Positions 17,382 through 26,696 of a DNA stretch of 64,000 bases are shown piece after piece; within the stretch, counting starts at the first letter, position 1; every line of letters starts with the position of its first letter. This DNA is from Leifsonia sp. PS1209 (GTDB lineage: Bacteria; Actinomycetota; Actinomycetes; Actinomycetales; Microbacteriaceae): assembly GCF_012317045.1 (NCBI RefSeq), contig NZ_CP051154.1, positions 1,364,001-1,428,000 on the forward strand, written 5' to 3'. Below the pieces are notes generated by a model, which had not been told where the DNA came from, searched no databases, and saw nothing but the letters and a program-made list of their open reading frames with translations. Made by a program: the position numbers and the translations under genes.

Positions 17382-18305
17382 ATGACAGCTCAAGCGATCC
17401 AGATCGCCGGCCTCCGGAAGTCCTTCGGCGACCAGCGTGTGCTGGCCGGCATCGACCTCAGCGTCGCGGCGGGAAGCGTGTTCGCGCTGCTCGGGCCGAA
17501 CGGCGCAGGCAAGACGACGCTGATCAACATCCTGTCCACCCTGGTGGCTCCGGATGCGGGCCAGGCCACCGTCTGCGGCCACGACGTCGTGCACGACAGG
17601 GAGGGCGTCAAGCGCTCGATCAGCCTCACCGGCCAGTCCGCCGCCGTCGACGACGTGCTCACCGGCGAGGAGAACCTGCGCATGATGGCGAGACTCTCCG
17701 GATACACCGCAGCAGGAGCGCGGACGCGGACGGCGGAGCTTATCGAGCGGTTCGACCTCGGCGACGCGGCCCGCAAGCGCGTCAAGGCGTACTCCGGCGG
17801 GATGCGCAGGCGTCTCGACCTCGCCATCAGCCTGGTCGCGACCCCGCCGGTCATCTTCCTCGACGAGCCGACCACCGGACTCGACACCCGCAGCAGGCAG
17901 ACGCTGTGGGCGATGATCCTCGACCTCGCTGCGCAGGGCATCACCATCCTCCTCACCACGCAGTACCTGGAGGAGGCCGACCAGCTCGCCGACCGCATCG
18001 CCGTGATCGACCACGGCGTCGTCGTCGCGGAGGGCACGGCCGCCGAGCTCAAGGCGCGCGTCGGGGGAGAGGTCGTCGAGCTGAGGGACGCCGACGACGA
18101 GATCGTCCGCGAGCTCCCCACCGACGGCACCGTCCACGGACTCCGCGCCGCCATCGATCAGCTGGATGCGCACCTCCTGCCCGGCGGCAGCGTCAGCATC
18201 CGCAAGCCCAGCATGGACGACGTGTTCCTCGCGCTCACGTCGAGCCCCACGTCACCCGCATCCACCGCATCCCGTGCAGCAGAAGAAATGGAGGTCACCC
18301 GATGA
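17382..18305 (+). CDS. ABC transporter ATP-binding protein (DrrA-type exporter)
   Basis: The 307-residue protein is a nucleotide-binding subunit: Walker A GPNGAGKTT, signature YSGGMRRRLDLA, Walker B VIFLDEPTTGLD and H-loop switch region ITILLTTQYLEEADQLAD. The C-terminal 80-residue extension, ending in MDDVFLALT, is typical of the daunorubicin-resistance DrrA family, so drug or lipid export is likely. The ATG at 17382 follows AGAAAGGAACC. Its stop overlaps the permease start (ATGA). Confidence 0.92.
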   Translation: MTAQAIQIAGLRKSFGDQRVLAGIDLSVAAGSVFALLGPNGAGKTTLINILSTLVAPDAGQATVCGHDVVHDREGVKRSISLTGQSAAVDDVLTGEENLRMMARLSGYTAAGARTRTAELIERFDLGDAARKRVKAYSGGMRRRLDLAISLVATPPVIFLDEPTTGLDTRSRQTLWAMILDLAAQGITILLTTQYLEEADQLADRIAVIDHGVVVAEGTAAELKARVGGEVVELRDADDEIVRELPTDGTVHGLRAAIDQLDAHLLPGGSVSIRKPSMDDVFLALTSSPTSPASTASRAAEEMEVTR

Positions 18306-19117
18306 CCGTCGCACTGGACACCCGCCGGACCGCAGCCCCCGCCGCCGTCGACCGCACCGTCTCCCGCCTGACGAGCACCGTCGTGTTCGTCGGCCGCAGC
18401 CTCCGCCACACCGTGCGCAACGTCGAAGCGCTCACGATGGCGATCCTGCTCCCGATCATGCTCATGCTGCTGTTCACCTACGTGTTCGGCGGCGCGATCG
18501 ACGGAGGAGGGGACTACGTGAACTACGTCGTCCCCGGCATCATCCTGCTCTGCGCGGGCTTCGGCTCGTCGAGCACCGCGGTCGACGTGGCCGACGACAT
18601 GACGAACGGCATCGTCGACCGGTTCCGCACCATGCCGTTGCACGCCAACGGGGTCATCACCGGCCACGTGGTGGCGAGCCTCGTGCGCAACCTGCTGGCC
18701 ACCGGCGTCGTGATCGGCGTGGCCCTCGCGGTCGGTTTCCGGCCGACGGCGAACGCGGCGCAGTGGCTCGGCGCCATCGCGGTGATCGCCCTGTTCATCC
18801 TCGCGATCACCTGGCTGTACGCCGCGATCGGGCTGGCGGCGAAGAACCCGACGGCCGCGAACGGCTACGGCTTCGCCCTGCTGTTCCTGCCGTACCTGTC
18901 GAGCGCGTTCGTGCCGACGGACACGATGCCGACCTGGCTGCAGTGGATCGCCGAGAACCAGCCGATCACGCCCATCATCGAGACCATCCGCAGCCTCCTC
19001 TTCGGCACGGACGCAGGCACCCGCCCGCTCTGGGCGATCGGCTGGTGCCTCGCGATCATCGTCGGCGCCTACCTCTGGGCGGCCATCCAGTTCCGCCGCA
19101 AGGCCGGCCGCCGCTGA
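18302..19117 (+). CDS. ABC-2 type permease (DrrB-type)
   Basis: The 271-residue membrane protein has about six transmembrane segments (for example ILLPIMLMLLFTYVFGG and WLGAIAVIALFILAITWLY). It also has the ABC-2 signature around DDMTNGIVDRFRTMPL and the extracellular loop PYLSSAFVPTDTMPTWL. It pairs with the upstream ATPase, whose stop it overlaps. Likely substrates are hydrophobic drugs, by family analogy. A strong inverted repeat follows the gene. Confidence 0.92.
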   Translation: MTVALDTRRTAAPAAVDRTVSRLTSTVVFVGRSLRHTVRNVEALTMAILLPIMLMLLFTYVFGGAIDGGGDYVNYVVPGIILLCAGFGSSSTAVDVADDMTNGIVDRFRTMPLHANGVITGHVVASLVRNLLATGVVIGVALAVGFRPTANAAQWLGAIAVIALFILAITWLYAAIGLAAKNPTAANGYGFALLFLPYLSSAFVPTDTMPTWLQWIAENQPITPIIETIRSLLFGTDAGTRPLWAIGWCLAIIVGAYLWAAIQFRRKAGRR

Positions 19118-19125
19118 CCGGCGAT

Positions 19126-19174
19126 CCCGTCCCCGCCCAGATGGCTGCGCTCGACGGCTATGGGCGGGGACGGG
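19126..19174. terminator. bidirectional terminator between ABC permease and HAD genes
   Basis: CCCGTCCCCGCCCA (19126-19139) and TGGGCGGGGACGGG (19161-19174) form a perfect 14-bp stem with a 21-nt loop. The right arm encodes the last residues of the opposing HAD gene (RPRP) and its stop lies in the loop. The element is shared by two convergent genes. Confidence 0.7.
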
Positions 19175-19793
19175 TGGAGAAGGTGTGGATGGCGGCGCGG
19201 AGGCCGTCGGTGTCGAAGGTGCCGTCGGCCAGCTTGGTGAAGTGGAAGGCGTGCATCCCGGCCTCGCGGGCGCCCTCGACGTTGGCGAGGGAGTCGTCGA
19301 ACAGGATCGCGTCTGCCGGGTCGACGCCGAACCGGCCGAGAGCCCTGGTGAAGATGCGCCGCTCCGGCTTGCGGGCGCCGAGCACCGCGGAGACGAGGTC
19401 GTTGCCCTGCAGCACGTCGACGATCTCGGGGGTCAGCACCGGCAGCGAGTCCTTGAACGGGATCGGGTTGTTGGACAGCAGCGAGACCGTGCCGAGCGTC
19501 GCCGCCTCGTGCAGGGCGTCGATCGACCCCTGGATCGGTGTCATCGCCGCCTTCCTGGCCTGCTGCCACTGCTCCAGCGTGAGGCGGGCGCCCGTCACGT
19601 CGGCGAACGCATCCAGGTATTCGGCGCTCGTGGAGTACTCGCCGATCTCCGCCGCGCGCTCGAACCCTCCCGCCCACCAGCTGGAGGCCAGGCGGTACTG
19701 GCTCACGCCGCCGAGCTGCGCCAGCGCGGGCAGGCGCTTGTGGAAGTCGTAGTCGTAGAGGGTCTTGTCGCAATCGAAGAAGTAGACATCCAT
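19158..19793 (-). CDS. HAD-superfamily hydrolase (phosphatase)
   Basis: The 211-residue protein has all four HAD motifs: FFDCDKTLYD (nucleophile and acid aspartates), SLLSNNP, the lysine of GARKPERRIF, and ILFDDSLANVEGA. A cap domain lies between motifs I and II. The arrangement resembles pyrimidine 5'-nucleotidases and sugar-phosphate phosphatases, but the substrate cannot be read from the sequence. It is divergent from tsaC. Confidence 0.88.
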   Translation of the reverse strand: MDVYFFDCDKTLYDYDFHKRLPALAQLGGVSQYRLASSWWAGGFERAAEIGEYSTSAEYLDAFADVTGARLTLEQWQQARKAAMTPIQGSIDALHEAATLGTVSLLSNNPIPFKDSLPVLTPEIVDVLQGNDLVSAVLGARKPERRIFTRALGRFGVDPADAILFDDSLANVEGAREAGMHAFHFTKLADGTFDTDGLRAAIHTFSTRPRP

Positions 19794-19840
19794 CAGGACA
19801 AGTATCGACCTTCCAGCAGGGAACGCCCTGATCGCTCATC

Positions 19841-19857
19841 TATCATGGTGGGCGACA
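19841..19857 (+). promoter_or_regulatory. -10 element of tsaC; near-leaderless start
   Basis: TATCAT at 19841-19846 lies 10 nt upstream of the ATG at 19857, with no ribosome site between. An in-frame ATG at 19845 overlaps the box and is less likely to be the start. Confidence 0.45.
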
Positions 19858-20579
19858 TGTCTCCCATCTACGACTGCTCCGTCGACTCCGAACTCCTCAC
19901 CGGCATGCGGCTCGCGCGCGCCGCCATCGGGCGGGGCGAACTCGTCGTGATACCGACGGACACGGTCTACGGGGTCGCGGCGGACGCCTTCAACCCCGCC
20001 GCCGTGCAGCGCCTCCTGGATGCGAAGGGTCGCGGCCGTCAGTCGCCTCCCCCCGTGCTCATCCCCGGCATCCCGACCCTCGCCGCCCTGGCTGAAGAGG
20101 TCCCGCAGGCCGTGACCGACCTCGTCCAGGAGTTCTGGCCGGGCGGGCTGACCGTCGTGCTGCCCGCGCAGCCGTCGCTGGTCTGGGACCTGGGGGAGAC
20201 CCGCGGAACGGTCGCCCTGCGCATGCCGAGCGACACCATCGCCCTCGAACTCCTCTCCGAGACCGGCCCGCTCGCGGTCTCCTCCGCCAACCTCACCGGC
20301 CGCCCCGCCGCCCGCACCGCCGCGGAAGCAGAGGCCATGCTCACCGACTCCGTCTCCGTGTACCTCGACGGGGGAGAGGCGGGCGCCGGGTACGACCGCG
20401 TCGACGGCAAGGACAGCTCGTCCACCATCGTCGACGCGACCGCGCTGGCCGCAGGAACGGGAAAGCTCCGCATCCTGCGTCACGGCGTGATCTCGGCGGA
20501 GCAGATCCGTGCCGTCGTCGGCGACCAGCTCGCGGACGACAGCGTGGTGGAGCCCACCGATTCCTCCCCGGGCGCCTGA
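19857..20579 (+). CDS. tsaC: L-threonylcarbamoyladenylate synthase
   Basis: TsaC/Sua5 makes threonylcarbamoyl-AMP from threonine, bicarbonate and ATP for the t6A modification of ANN-decoding tRNAs. The YrdC fold is clear: LVVIPTDTVYGVAADA, FWPGGLTVVL, VALRMPSD and PLAVSSANLTG. The protein has 240 residues, so it is the short form without a full Sua5 domain, with a 20-residue acidic tail. The neighbourhood (prfA, prmC, tsaC, wecA, atp) matches that of mycobacteria. wecA follows after 3 nt. Confidence 0.94.
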   Translation: MSPIYDCSVDSELLTGMRLARAAIGRGELVVIPTDTVYGVAADAFNPAAVQRLLDAKGRGRQSPPPVLIPGIPTLAALAEEVPQAVTDLVQEFWPGGLTVVLPAQPSLVWDLGETRGTVALRMPSDTIALELLSETGPLAVSSANLTGRPAARTAAEAEAMLTDSVSVYLDGGEAGAGYDRVDGKDSSSTIVDATALAAGTGKLRILRHGVISAEQIRAVVGDQLADDSVVEPTDSSPGA

Positions 20580-20582
20580 GCC

Positions 20583-21839
20583 GTGACCCTCCTCCTCGCC
20601 CTCGCGCTGATCTCGGCCGTCATCACCTTCGGGATGTCGCTCGTCGTCTACAAGCTGAGCCTCAAGTACCGGCTGTACCCGAAGATCCGGGAACGGGATG
20701 TGCACACCAGGCCGACTCCGCGGCTCGGCGGCATCGCGATGTTCCTCGGCATCCTGGTCGCGTTCGGCGTCGCCTGGCTGCTGTCCAGCCAGTTCGGCGT
20801 GCTGACGTTGATCTTCTCCGACTCCGGGCCGATCATCGCCATCCTGGGCGCCTCGCTGCTGATCGTGGTCATCGGCGTCGCCGACGATATCTGGGACCTC
20901 GACTGGATGACCAAGCTGGCCGGGCAGTTCGTGGCGGCCGGGCTCGTGGCCTGGCTGGGCGTGCAGATCTACTCCCTGCCGATCGGCGGCCTGACCGTCG
21001 GGTCGCCGGTGATGAGCATCATCATCACGCTGTTCGCCATCGTGCTCGTGATGAACGCCATCAACTTCATCGACGGCCTGGATGGTCTCGTGGCGGGCGT
21101 GGCGCTCATCGCCAACGGCTCGTTCCTCGTCTACACCTATCTGCTGCAGCGCGAGATCAGCCCGCAGAACTACTTCAGCCTCGCCGGCGTCATCGCGGCC
21201 ATCCTGGTCGGAGCGTGCGCCGGGTTCCTGCCGCTCAACTGGCATCCGGCGAAGATGTTCATGGGAGACGCGGGAGCGCTCCTGATCGGGCTGCTCATGG
21301 CCACCTCGGCCATCTCGGTCACCGGCACGATCAACCCGGAGGCGCTGCAGACCCTCGGCAAGTCGTCGCTCGTCCCCGCGTTCGTGCCGATCATCGTCCC
21401 GTTCGCCGTGCTGATCGTGCCGCTCCTCGACTTCGGGCTCGCCGTCATCCGGCGGCTGCGGGCGGGGAAGTCGCCGTTCAGCGCCGACCGCAAGCACCTG
21501 CACCACCGGCTCCTCGACATGGGGCACACCCACCTGCACGCCGTGCTGATCTTCTACGGCTGGACCGCCGTGCTGTCGATCGGCTGTCTGCTGTTCTTCT
21601 TCGACCCGTACTGGATGGCGATCGTGTTCATCGCCGTCGGCCTGGTGGTGTGCGCAGCGTTCACGCTCGCCCCGCTGAGCCGCAGGAAGGCCAACGAGGC
21701 CGCGGCGGAGCTCGCCCCTGCTGGAACGGACGAGGCGGACGCGACCGCCCGCTACGACCAGCTGGACGCCGCGAGCGAGCACGCCCCCACCACCGCGCCC
21801 ACCCCGGCGACCACCCCCCTCAGCAAGGAGACACAATGA
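20583..21839 (+). CDS. wecA: undecaprenyl-phosphate N-acetylglucosaminyl 1-phosphate transferase (WecA/TagO type)
   Basis: This polyprenyl-phosphate sugar-1-phosphate transferase starts cell-wall glycopolymer synthesis at the membrane. The 418-residue protein has about eleven membrane segments. Conserved cytoplasmic motifs are RPTPRLGGIAMF, VADDIWDL (Mg-binding aspartates), NFIDGLDGL and the C-terminal HLHHRLLDMGH. The last 60 residues are Ala/Thr/Pro-rich and hydrophilic. In mycobacteria the orthologue WecA lies in the same position before atp and makes GlcNAc-P-P-decaprenyl. Its stop overlaps the AtpI-like gene (ATGA). Confidence 0.93.
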   Translation: MTLLLALALISAVITFGMSLVVYKLSLKYRLYPKIRERDVHTRPTPRLGGIAMFLGILVAFGVAWLLSSQFGVLTLIFSDSGPIIAILGASLLIVVIGVADDIWDLDWMTKLAGQFVAAGLVAWLGVQIYSLPIGGLTVGSPVMSIIITLFAIVLVMNAINFIDGLDGLVAGVALIANGSFLVYTYLLQREISPQNYFSLAGVIAAILVGACAGFLPLNWHPAKMFMGDAGALLIGLLMATSAISVTGTINPEALQTLGKSSLVPAFVPIIVPFAVLIVPLLDFGLAVIRRLRAGKSPFSADRKHLHHRLLDMGHTHLHAVLIFYGWTAVLSIGCLLFFFDPYWMAIVFIAVGLVVCAAFTLAPLSRRKANEAAAELAPAGTDEADATARYDQLDAASEHAPTTAPTPATTPLSKETQ

Positions 21840-22354
21840 CCGACCACGACGGCGGAAACCCCGCCGACGGCCGGCCCGACGAACCCGCCGCACCGCAGCA
21901 GGCGGCGCCCGCCCAGCCATCGTCGACCCCCATCCTCAAGGACGTGCTGAAGTACGGCCTCATCCTCGCGCTGGTCATCGCCGTCGTCGGCGCGATCCTC
22001 GGCGGCGTCTTCGCCGGATGGATCGGCGTGACCAGCGCCCTCATCGGCACGCTGATGGCCGTGGTGTTCCTCAGCATCACCGCTCTGAGCATCCTGATCG
22101 CCAACAAATTCGTCGGCACCGACCTGTTCGTCGGCCTGTTCTTCGGCATCGTGCTCGGCGGCTGGCTGCTCAAGTTCGTACTGTTCCTCGTGCTCGCCTT
22201 CGTGCTCAGGGACCAGCCGTGGATCAACCCGATCGTGCTCTTCCTGAGCCTGATCGCGGGGGTCATCGGGTCGCTCGTCGTCGACATGATCGTCGTCTTC
22301 CGGTCCCGCGTGCCATACGCCAGCGACGTCACGCTGCCCGGTGAGAAGCGCTGA
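21836..22354 (+). CDS. AtpI-like membrane protein preceding the ATP synthase operon
   Basis: The 172-residue product has a disordered Pro/Ala/Gln-rich N-terminus of about 33 residues and four predicted membrane segments. Position and topology match the AtpI/UncI-like proteins that precede atpB in many bacteria and assist c-ring assembly or Mg import. Sequence similarity to E. coli AtpI cannot be judged by eye. It overlaps wecA by 4 nt. Confidence 0.7.
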   Translation: MTDHDGGNPADGRPDEPAAPQQAAPAQPSSTPILKDVLKYGLILALVIAVVGAILGGVFAGWIGVTSALIGTLMAVVFLSITALSILIANKFVGTDLFVGLFFGIVLGGWLLKFVLFLVLAFVLRDQPWINPIVLFLSLIAGVIGSLVVDMIVVFRSRVPYASDVTLPGEKR

Positions 22355-22365
22355 CCCGTGTCCGA

Positions 22366-22526
22366 TTCGTTACCCTGCGAAAACTCTTGTAGAGTTGTGG
22401 TGATTCCCCACCCGCATAGCGCCTCAGGCTTCAATCGGCGCATGATCCCGGGTGTCCAAATGTTCGTCGCTGCGAGAGCTTTGGCTCGACGCCCCGAAAC
22501 AGGAGATAGCGCTGTTAGCTAACGCT
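22366..22526 (+). promoter_or_regulatory. atp operon promoter region and leader
   Basis: A TAGAGT -10 candidate at 22390-22395 has a poor -35 (TTCGTT, 22366-22371, 18-bp spacer). It would give a leader of about 120 nt before atpB. An AGGAGA ribosome site lies at 22501-22506. The same TAGAGTTGT string also occurs upstream of cysK on the minus strand. The region otherwise holds no obvious gene. Confidence 0.4.
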
Positions 22527-23324
22527 GTGAACCTGCTGGTCCAGACCGCAAGCTCCGATGATGGTAGCTTCCACGGTCCGTCGATCGATGAGTTCTTCCC
22601 GCCCGCAATCTTTTCCATCGGTGGCTTCGAGGTCAACCGGATCATGGTCATCCGCTTCATCGCGGTCCTGGCCATCGTCCTGATCTTCTGGCTCGGCACC
22701 CGTCGCATGAAGGTCGTCCCCGGACGCTTCCAGTCGGTCGTGGAGATGGGGCTCGACTTCGTTCGGGTCAACATCGCAGAGGACCTCCTCGGCAAGAAGG
22801 ACGGTCGTCGCTTCCTGCCGATCCTCACCACCATCTTCTTCATGGTGCTGTTCATGAACCTGACGGGCATCATCCCCGGCCTGAACATCGCAGGCACCTC
22901 GGTGATCGGTGTCCCGCTGGTGCTCGCCATCGTCGCGTACATCTCGTTCATCTACGCGGGCATCAAGGCGAGCCCGGGCAACTTCTTCAAGAACTCGCTG
23001 TTCCCGCCCGGTGTGCCGAAGGCGCTCTACATCATCGTGACGCCGATCGAGTTCATCTCGACCTTCATCCTGCGTCCGATCACGCTGACGCTCCGACTTC
23101 TGATGAACATGGTCGTCGGCCACCTGCTGCTGGTGCTGTTCTTCAGCGCGACGGCGTTCTTCCTCTTCACCGCCGGAAGCTGGTGGTCGCTCTTCGGAAT
23201 CGGCACCTTCGCGTTCGGCTTCGCATTCACCCTGTTCGAAATCCTGGTCGCAGTCCTCCAGGCCTACGTCTTCGCGCTGCTCACGGCTGTCTACATTCAG
23301 CTCGCAGTCGCCGAGGAACACTAA
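22527..23324 (+). CDS. atpB: F0F1 ATP synthase subunit a
   Basis: Subunit a forms the proton half-channels beside the c-ring. The 265-residue protein shows the essential arginine in LTLRLLMNMVVGH and the usual membrane helices (TTIFFMVLFMNLTGIIPG, LLLVLFFSATAFFLF). The C-terminus is VYIQLAVAEEH. The start is uncertain. GTG at 22527 is the first ordinary start but sits 20 nt from the AGGAGA site. A CTG at 22512 is in frame with ideal spacing to it, and a GTG at 22452 would add 25 residues. Confidence 0.94.
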   Translation: MNLLVQTASSDDGSFHGPSIDEFFPPAIFSIGGFEVNRIMVIRFIAVLAIVLIFWLGTRRMKVVPGRFQSVVEMGLDFVRVNIAEDLLGKKDGRRFLPILTTIFFMVLFMNLTGIIPGLNIAGTSVIGVPLVLAIVAYISFIYAGIKASPGNFFKNSLFPPGVPKALYIIVTPIEFISTFILRPITLTLRLLMNMVVGHLLLVLFFSATAFFLFTAGSWWSLFGIGTFAFGFAFTLFEILVAVLQAYVFALLTAVYIQLAVAEEH

Positions 23325-23606
<282 letters not shown>

Positions 23607-23638
23607 TCCTCTTTATCACTCTTCAGTAAGGAGGAACG

Positions 23639-24196
23639 ATGCTCTACGGTTTGGTTCACGCCGCCGCGGAGGCCGAGCAGCGCAATCCGCTCATCCCCGA
23701 GTGGTATGACGTCGTCGGTTCATTCATCTGCTTCGTCATCATCCTGTTCTTCTTCTGGAAGCTCGTGCTTCCGCGGATGAAGAAGCTCCTGGATGAGCGC
23801 GCAGAGGCGATCGAAGGCAACATCGCGAAGGCCGACGAGGCTCAGCACAAGGCGGAGGCGCTCCTCGAGGAGTACACCGCCCAGCTCGCCGACGCCCGCG
23901 CAGAAGCGGCCAAGATCCGTGAGCAGGCTCGCACCGACGGACAGAAGATCGTCGCAGAGGCGAAGGACAACGCGACGGTCGAGGCCGCCCGCGTCACCTC
24001 CAACGCCCAGGCGCAGATCGAGGCAGAGCGCCAGTCCGCCGTCGTCGCTCTCCGCAGCGAAGTCGGCTCGCTCGCCATCGACCTGGCATCGGGTGTCATC
24101 GGTGAGGCTCTCAACGACGACAAGAAGTCGCAGGCGATCATCGACCGCTTCCTGGCCGACCTCGACGCCAGCGAAAAGGCAGGGTCGAACAAGTAA
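23639..24196 (+). CDS. atpF: F0F1 ATP synthase subunit b
   Basis: Subunit b is the peripheral stalk. The 185-residue protein has one N-terminal membrane helix (SFICFVIILFFFWKLVLP), then a long Ala/Glu/Lys-rich coiled coil (KADEAQHKAEALLEEYTAQL) ending in LADLDASEKAGSNK. The ATG follows a strong TAAGGAGGAACG site. The stop TAA shares one base with the atpH start. Confidence 0.97.
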   Translation: MLYGLVHAAAEAEQRNPLIPEWYDVVGSFICFVIILFFFWKLVLPRMKKLLDERAEAIEGNIAKADEAQHKAEALLEEYTAQLADARAEAAKIREQARTDGQKIVAEAKDNATVEAARVTSNAQAQIEAERQSAVVALRSEVGSLAIDLASGVIGEALNDDKKSQAIIDRFLADLDASEKAGSNK

Positions 24197-24990
24197 TGGG
24201 AAGCGCCTCCAGAGAAGCACTGGCCAGGTCCGTGTCGGCTCTCGCCGCTCAGGGCTCCAAGGCCGATCTGGCGACGGCCGAAGACCTGTTCGCCGCAGGA
24301 CGGGTCGTCGCAGACTCCGCCCAGCTCCGAGCGGTCGTCAGCGATCCCTCGGCCGACTCGGCGGGCAAGACCGCGCTCGTGCAGCGTGTCTTCGGCTCGC
24401 TCTCGGCGCCGGCCGTCGAGCTGCTGGGTGTCGTCGCGTCCGAGCGCTGGTCGAGCCAGGACGACGTCCTGGCCGCGATCGAAGAGCTCGGTGTCCGGTC
24501 GATCGCCCAGTCGGCGCCGAAAGACGTCGACATCGCCGCAGAGCTGTTCGCCTTCGGAGGCGCCGTGACCTCCAACGCGCAGCTCGAACTCGCACTGCGC
24601 AGCAAGCTCGCAGACCCGGCATCCAAGAGCGCGCTCGTCGAGCGCCTGCTCGACGGAAAGGCCTCCGTGCAGACGGTCGCCATCGTGCGCCAGCTGGTGC
24701 TGCAGCCTCGCGGCCGCAGCATCCGCGAGGGTCTGCGCGAAGCAGCCCGCGTCGTCGCGGCCCAGTCGGGACTCACCGTCGCGACGGTGTTCACCGCGAA
24801 GCCGCTCCCCGCCGCGCAGGCCGAGCGCCTGCAGGCGGGCCTCGCAGCGAAGTACGGACAGAAACTCAAGATCAACCAGGTCGTCGACCCCACCGTCCTC
24901 GGTGGACTGCGTGTGCAGATCGGCGACGACGTGATCGACGGCAGCATCGCCTCGCGCATCACCGATTTACGACTTCAGCTGGCGGGCTGA
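24196..24990 (+). CDS. atpH: F0F1 ATP synthase subunit delta
   Basis: Subunit delta links the peripheral stalk to the top of F1. The 264-residue form is longer than the roughly 180 residues of E. coli delta, which is normal for actinobacteria, and it is not fused to b as in mycobacteria. The C-terminal signature is [20 protein letters not shown]. Translation is coupled to atpF by TAATG. Confidence 0.96.
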   Translation: MGSASREALARSVSALAAQGSKADLATAEDLFAAGRVVADSAQLRAVVSDPSADSAGKTALVQRVFGSLSAPAVELLGVVASERWSSQDDVLAAIEELGVRSIAQSAPKDVDIAAELFAFGGAVTSNAQLELALRSKLADPASKSALVERLLDGKASVQTVAIVRQLVLQPRGRSIREGLREAARVVAAQSGLTVATVFTAKPLPAAQAERLQAGLAAKYGQKLKINQVVDPTVLGGLRVQIGDDVIDGSIASRITDLRLQLAG

Positions 24991-25013
24991 CCGCCCCAAG
25001 ATAGGGAACAACG

Positions 25014-26651
25014 ATGGCAGAACTAACGATCAGCCCCGACGAGATCCGGGACGCGCTCAAGGACTTCGTCACCAAGTACGAGCCCACCAAGGCAGCGACC
25101 ACCGAGGTCGGACACGTCATCGACGCGTCCGACGGCATCGCGCACGTCGAGGGTCTCCCCGGCGTGATGGCGAACGAGCTCATCCGCTTCTCCGACGGCA
25201 CCCTGGGCCTCGCCCAGAACCTCGACGAGAACGAGATCGGCGTCGTCGTCCTCGGCGAGTTCGACGGCATCGTCGAAGGCATGGAGGTGACCCGCACCGG
25301 CGAGGTCCTCTCCGTCCCCGTCGGCGACGGCTACCTCGGTCGCGTCGTCGACCCGCTGGGCAAGCCCATCGACGGCCTGGGCGACATCGCCTCCGAGGGT
25401 CGCCGCGCACTCGAACTGCAGGCGCCCGGCGTCATGCAGCGCAAGAGCGTGCACGAGCCCCTCCAGACCGGCATCAAGGCCATCGACGCGATGATCCCGG
25501 TCGGCCGCGGCCAGCGCCAGCTCATCATCGGCGACCGCCAGACCGGCAAGACGGCCATCGCGATCGACACGATCATCAACCAGAAGGCCAACTGGGACTC
25601 GGGCGACGTCAACAAGCAGGTTCGCTGCATCTACGTCGCCATCGGCCAGAAGGGCTCGACCATCGCCTCGGTGAAGGGCGCGCTCGAGGATGCAGGCGCG
25701 ATGGAGTACACCACCATCGTCGCGGCTCCCGCCTCCGACCCCGCCGGCTTCAAGTACCTCGCTCCGTACACCGGCTCGGCCATCGGCCAGCACTGGATGT
25801 ACGGCGGCAAGCACGTCCTGATCATCTTCGACGACCTGTCGAAGCAGGCAGAGGCCTACCGCGCCGTGTCGCTCCTCCTCCGTCGTCCGCCGGGACGCGA
25901 GGCATACCCGGGTGACGTGTTCTACCTGCACTCCCGTCTGCTGGAGCGTTGCGCCAAGCTGTCCGACGAGCTGGGCGCCGGCTCGATGACCGGTCTCCCG
26001 ATCATCGAGACCAAGGCGAACGACGTCTCCGCGTACATCCCGACCAACGTGATCTCGATCACCGACGGCCAGATCTTCCTGCAGTCCGACCTCTTCAACG
26101 CCAACCAGCGTCCGGCGGTCGACGTGGGTATCTCGGTCTCGCGCGTCGGTGGCGACGCGCAGGTGAAGTCGATCAAGAAGGTGTCGGGCACGCTCAAGCT
26201 CGAGCTGGCCCAGTACCGCTCGCTCGAGGCCTTCGCGATGTTCGCGTCCGACCTGGATGCGGCCAGCCGTCGTCAGCTCGCCCGTGGCGCACGCCTCACC
26301 GAGCTCCTCAAGCAGCCGCAGTACTCGCCGTTCCCCGTCGAGGAGCAGGTCGTCTCGATCTGGGCCGGCACCAACGGCAAGCTCGACGAGGTCGCTGTCG
26401 AAGACATCCTGCGCTTCGAGGCAGAGCTGCTCGACCACCTCCGCCGCAACACGGACGTCCTGAACGTGCTGCGCGAGACCAACCAGCTGTCGGACGAGAC
26501 CGTCGCGACGCTCGAGGCAGAGGTCGACAAGTTCAAGCTCGAGTTCCAGACCGGAGAGGGCAAGCCGCTCGCCTCCGTCGGGCGCGAAGAGTTCGAAGCG
26601 ATCGCCGAAGAGGATGTCAACCAGGAGCGCATCGTCAAGGCGAAGCGCTGA
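25014..26651 (+). CDS. atpA: F0F1 ATP synthase subunit alpha
   Basis: Alpha is the non-catalytic nucleotide-binding F1 subunit. The 545-residue protein has the P-loop [13 protein letters not shown], the signature block [35 protein letters not shown] broken across 25817-25921, and the expected N-terminal beta barrel. The C-terminal 35 residues ([18 protein letters not shown]) extend past the usual end, a common actinobacterial feature. Confidence 0.98.
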   Translation: MAELTISPDEIRDALKDFVTKYEPTKAATTEVGHVIDASDGIAHVEGLPGVMANELIRFSDGTLGLAQNLDENEIGVVVLGEFDGIVEGMEVTRTGEVLSVPVGDGYLGRVVDPLGKPIDGLGDIASEGRRALELQAPGVMQRKSVHEPLQTGIKAIDAMIPVGRGQRQLIIGDRQTGKTAIAIDTIINQKANWDSGDVNKQVRCIYVAIGQKGSTIASVKGALEDAGAMEYTTIVAAPASDPAGFKYLAPYTGSAIGQHWMYGGKHVLIIFDDLSKQAEAYRAVSLLLRRPPGREAYPGDVFYLHSRLLERCAKLSDELGAGSMTGLPIIETKANDVSAYIPTNVISITDGQIFLQSDLFNANQRPAVDVGISVSRVGGDAQVKSIKKVSGTLKLELAQYRSLEAFAMFASDLDAASRRQLARGARLTELLKQPQYSPFPVEEQVVSIWAGTNGKLDEVAVEDILRFEAELLDHLRRNTDVLNVLRETNQLSDETVATLEAEVDKFKLEFQTGEGKPLASVGREEFEAIAEEDVNQERIVKAKR

Positions 26652-26696
26652 GCCGCGGCATCGCCCGGCGACAGCAGATAGTTACGTAGGAGAGAC

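Noticed and set aside
23639..24990. A b-delta ATP synthase fusion as in mycobacteria
   Set aside because: atpF ends with its own TAA and atpH has its own ATG (TAATG). The proteins are separate and have normal lengths for other actinobacteria.
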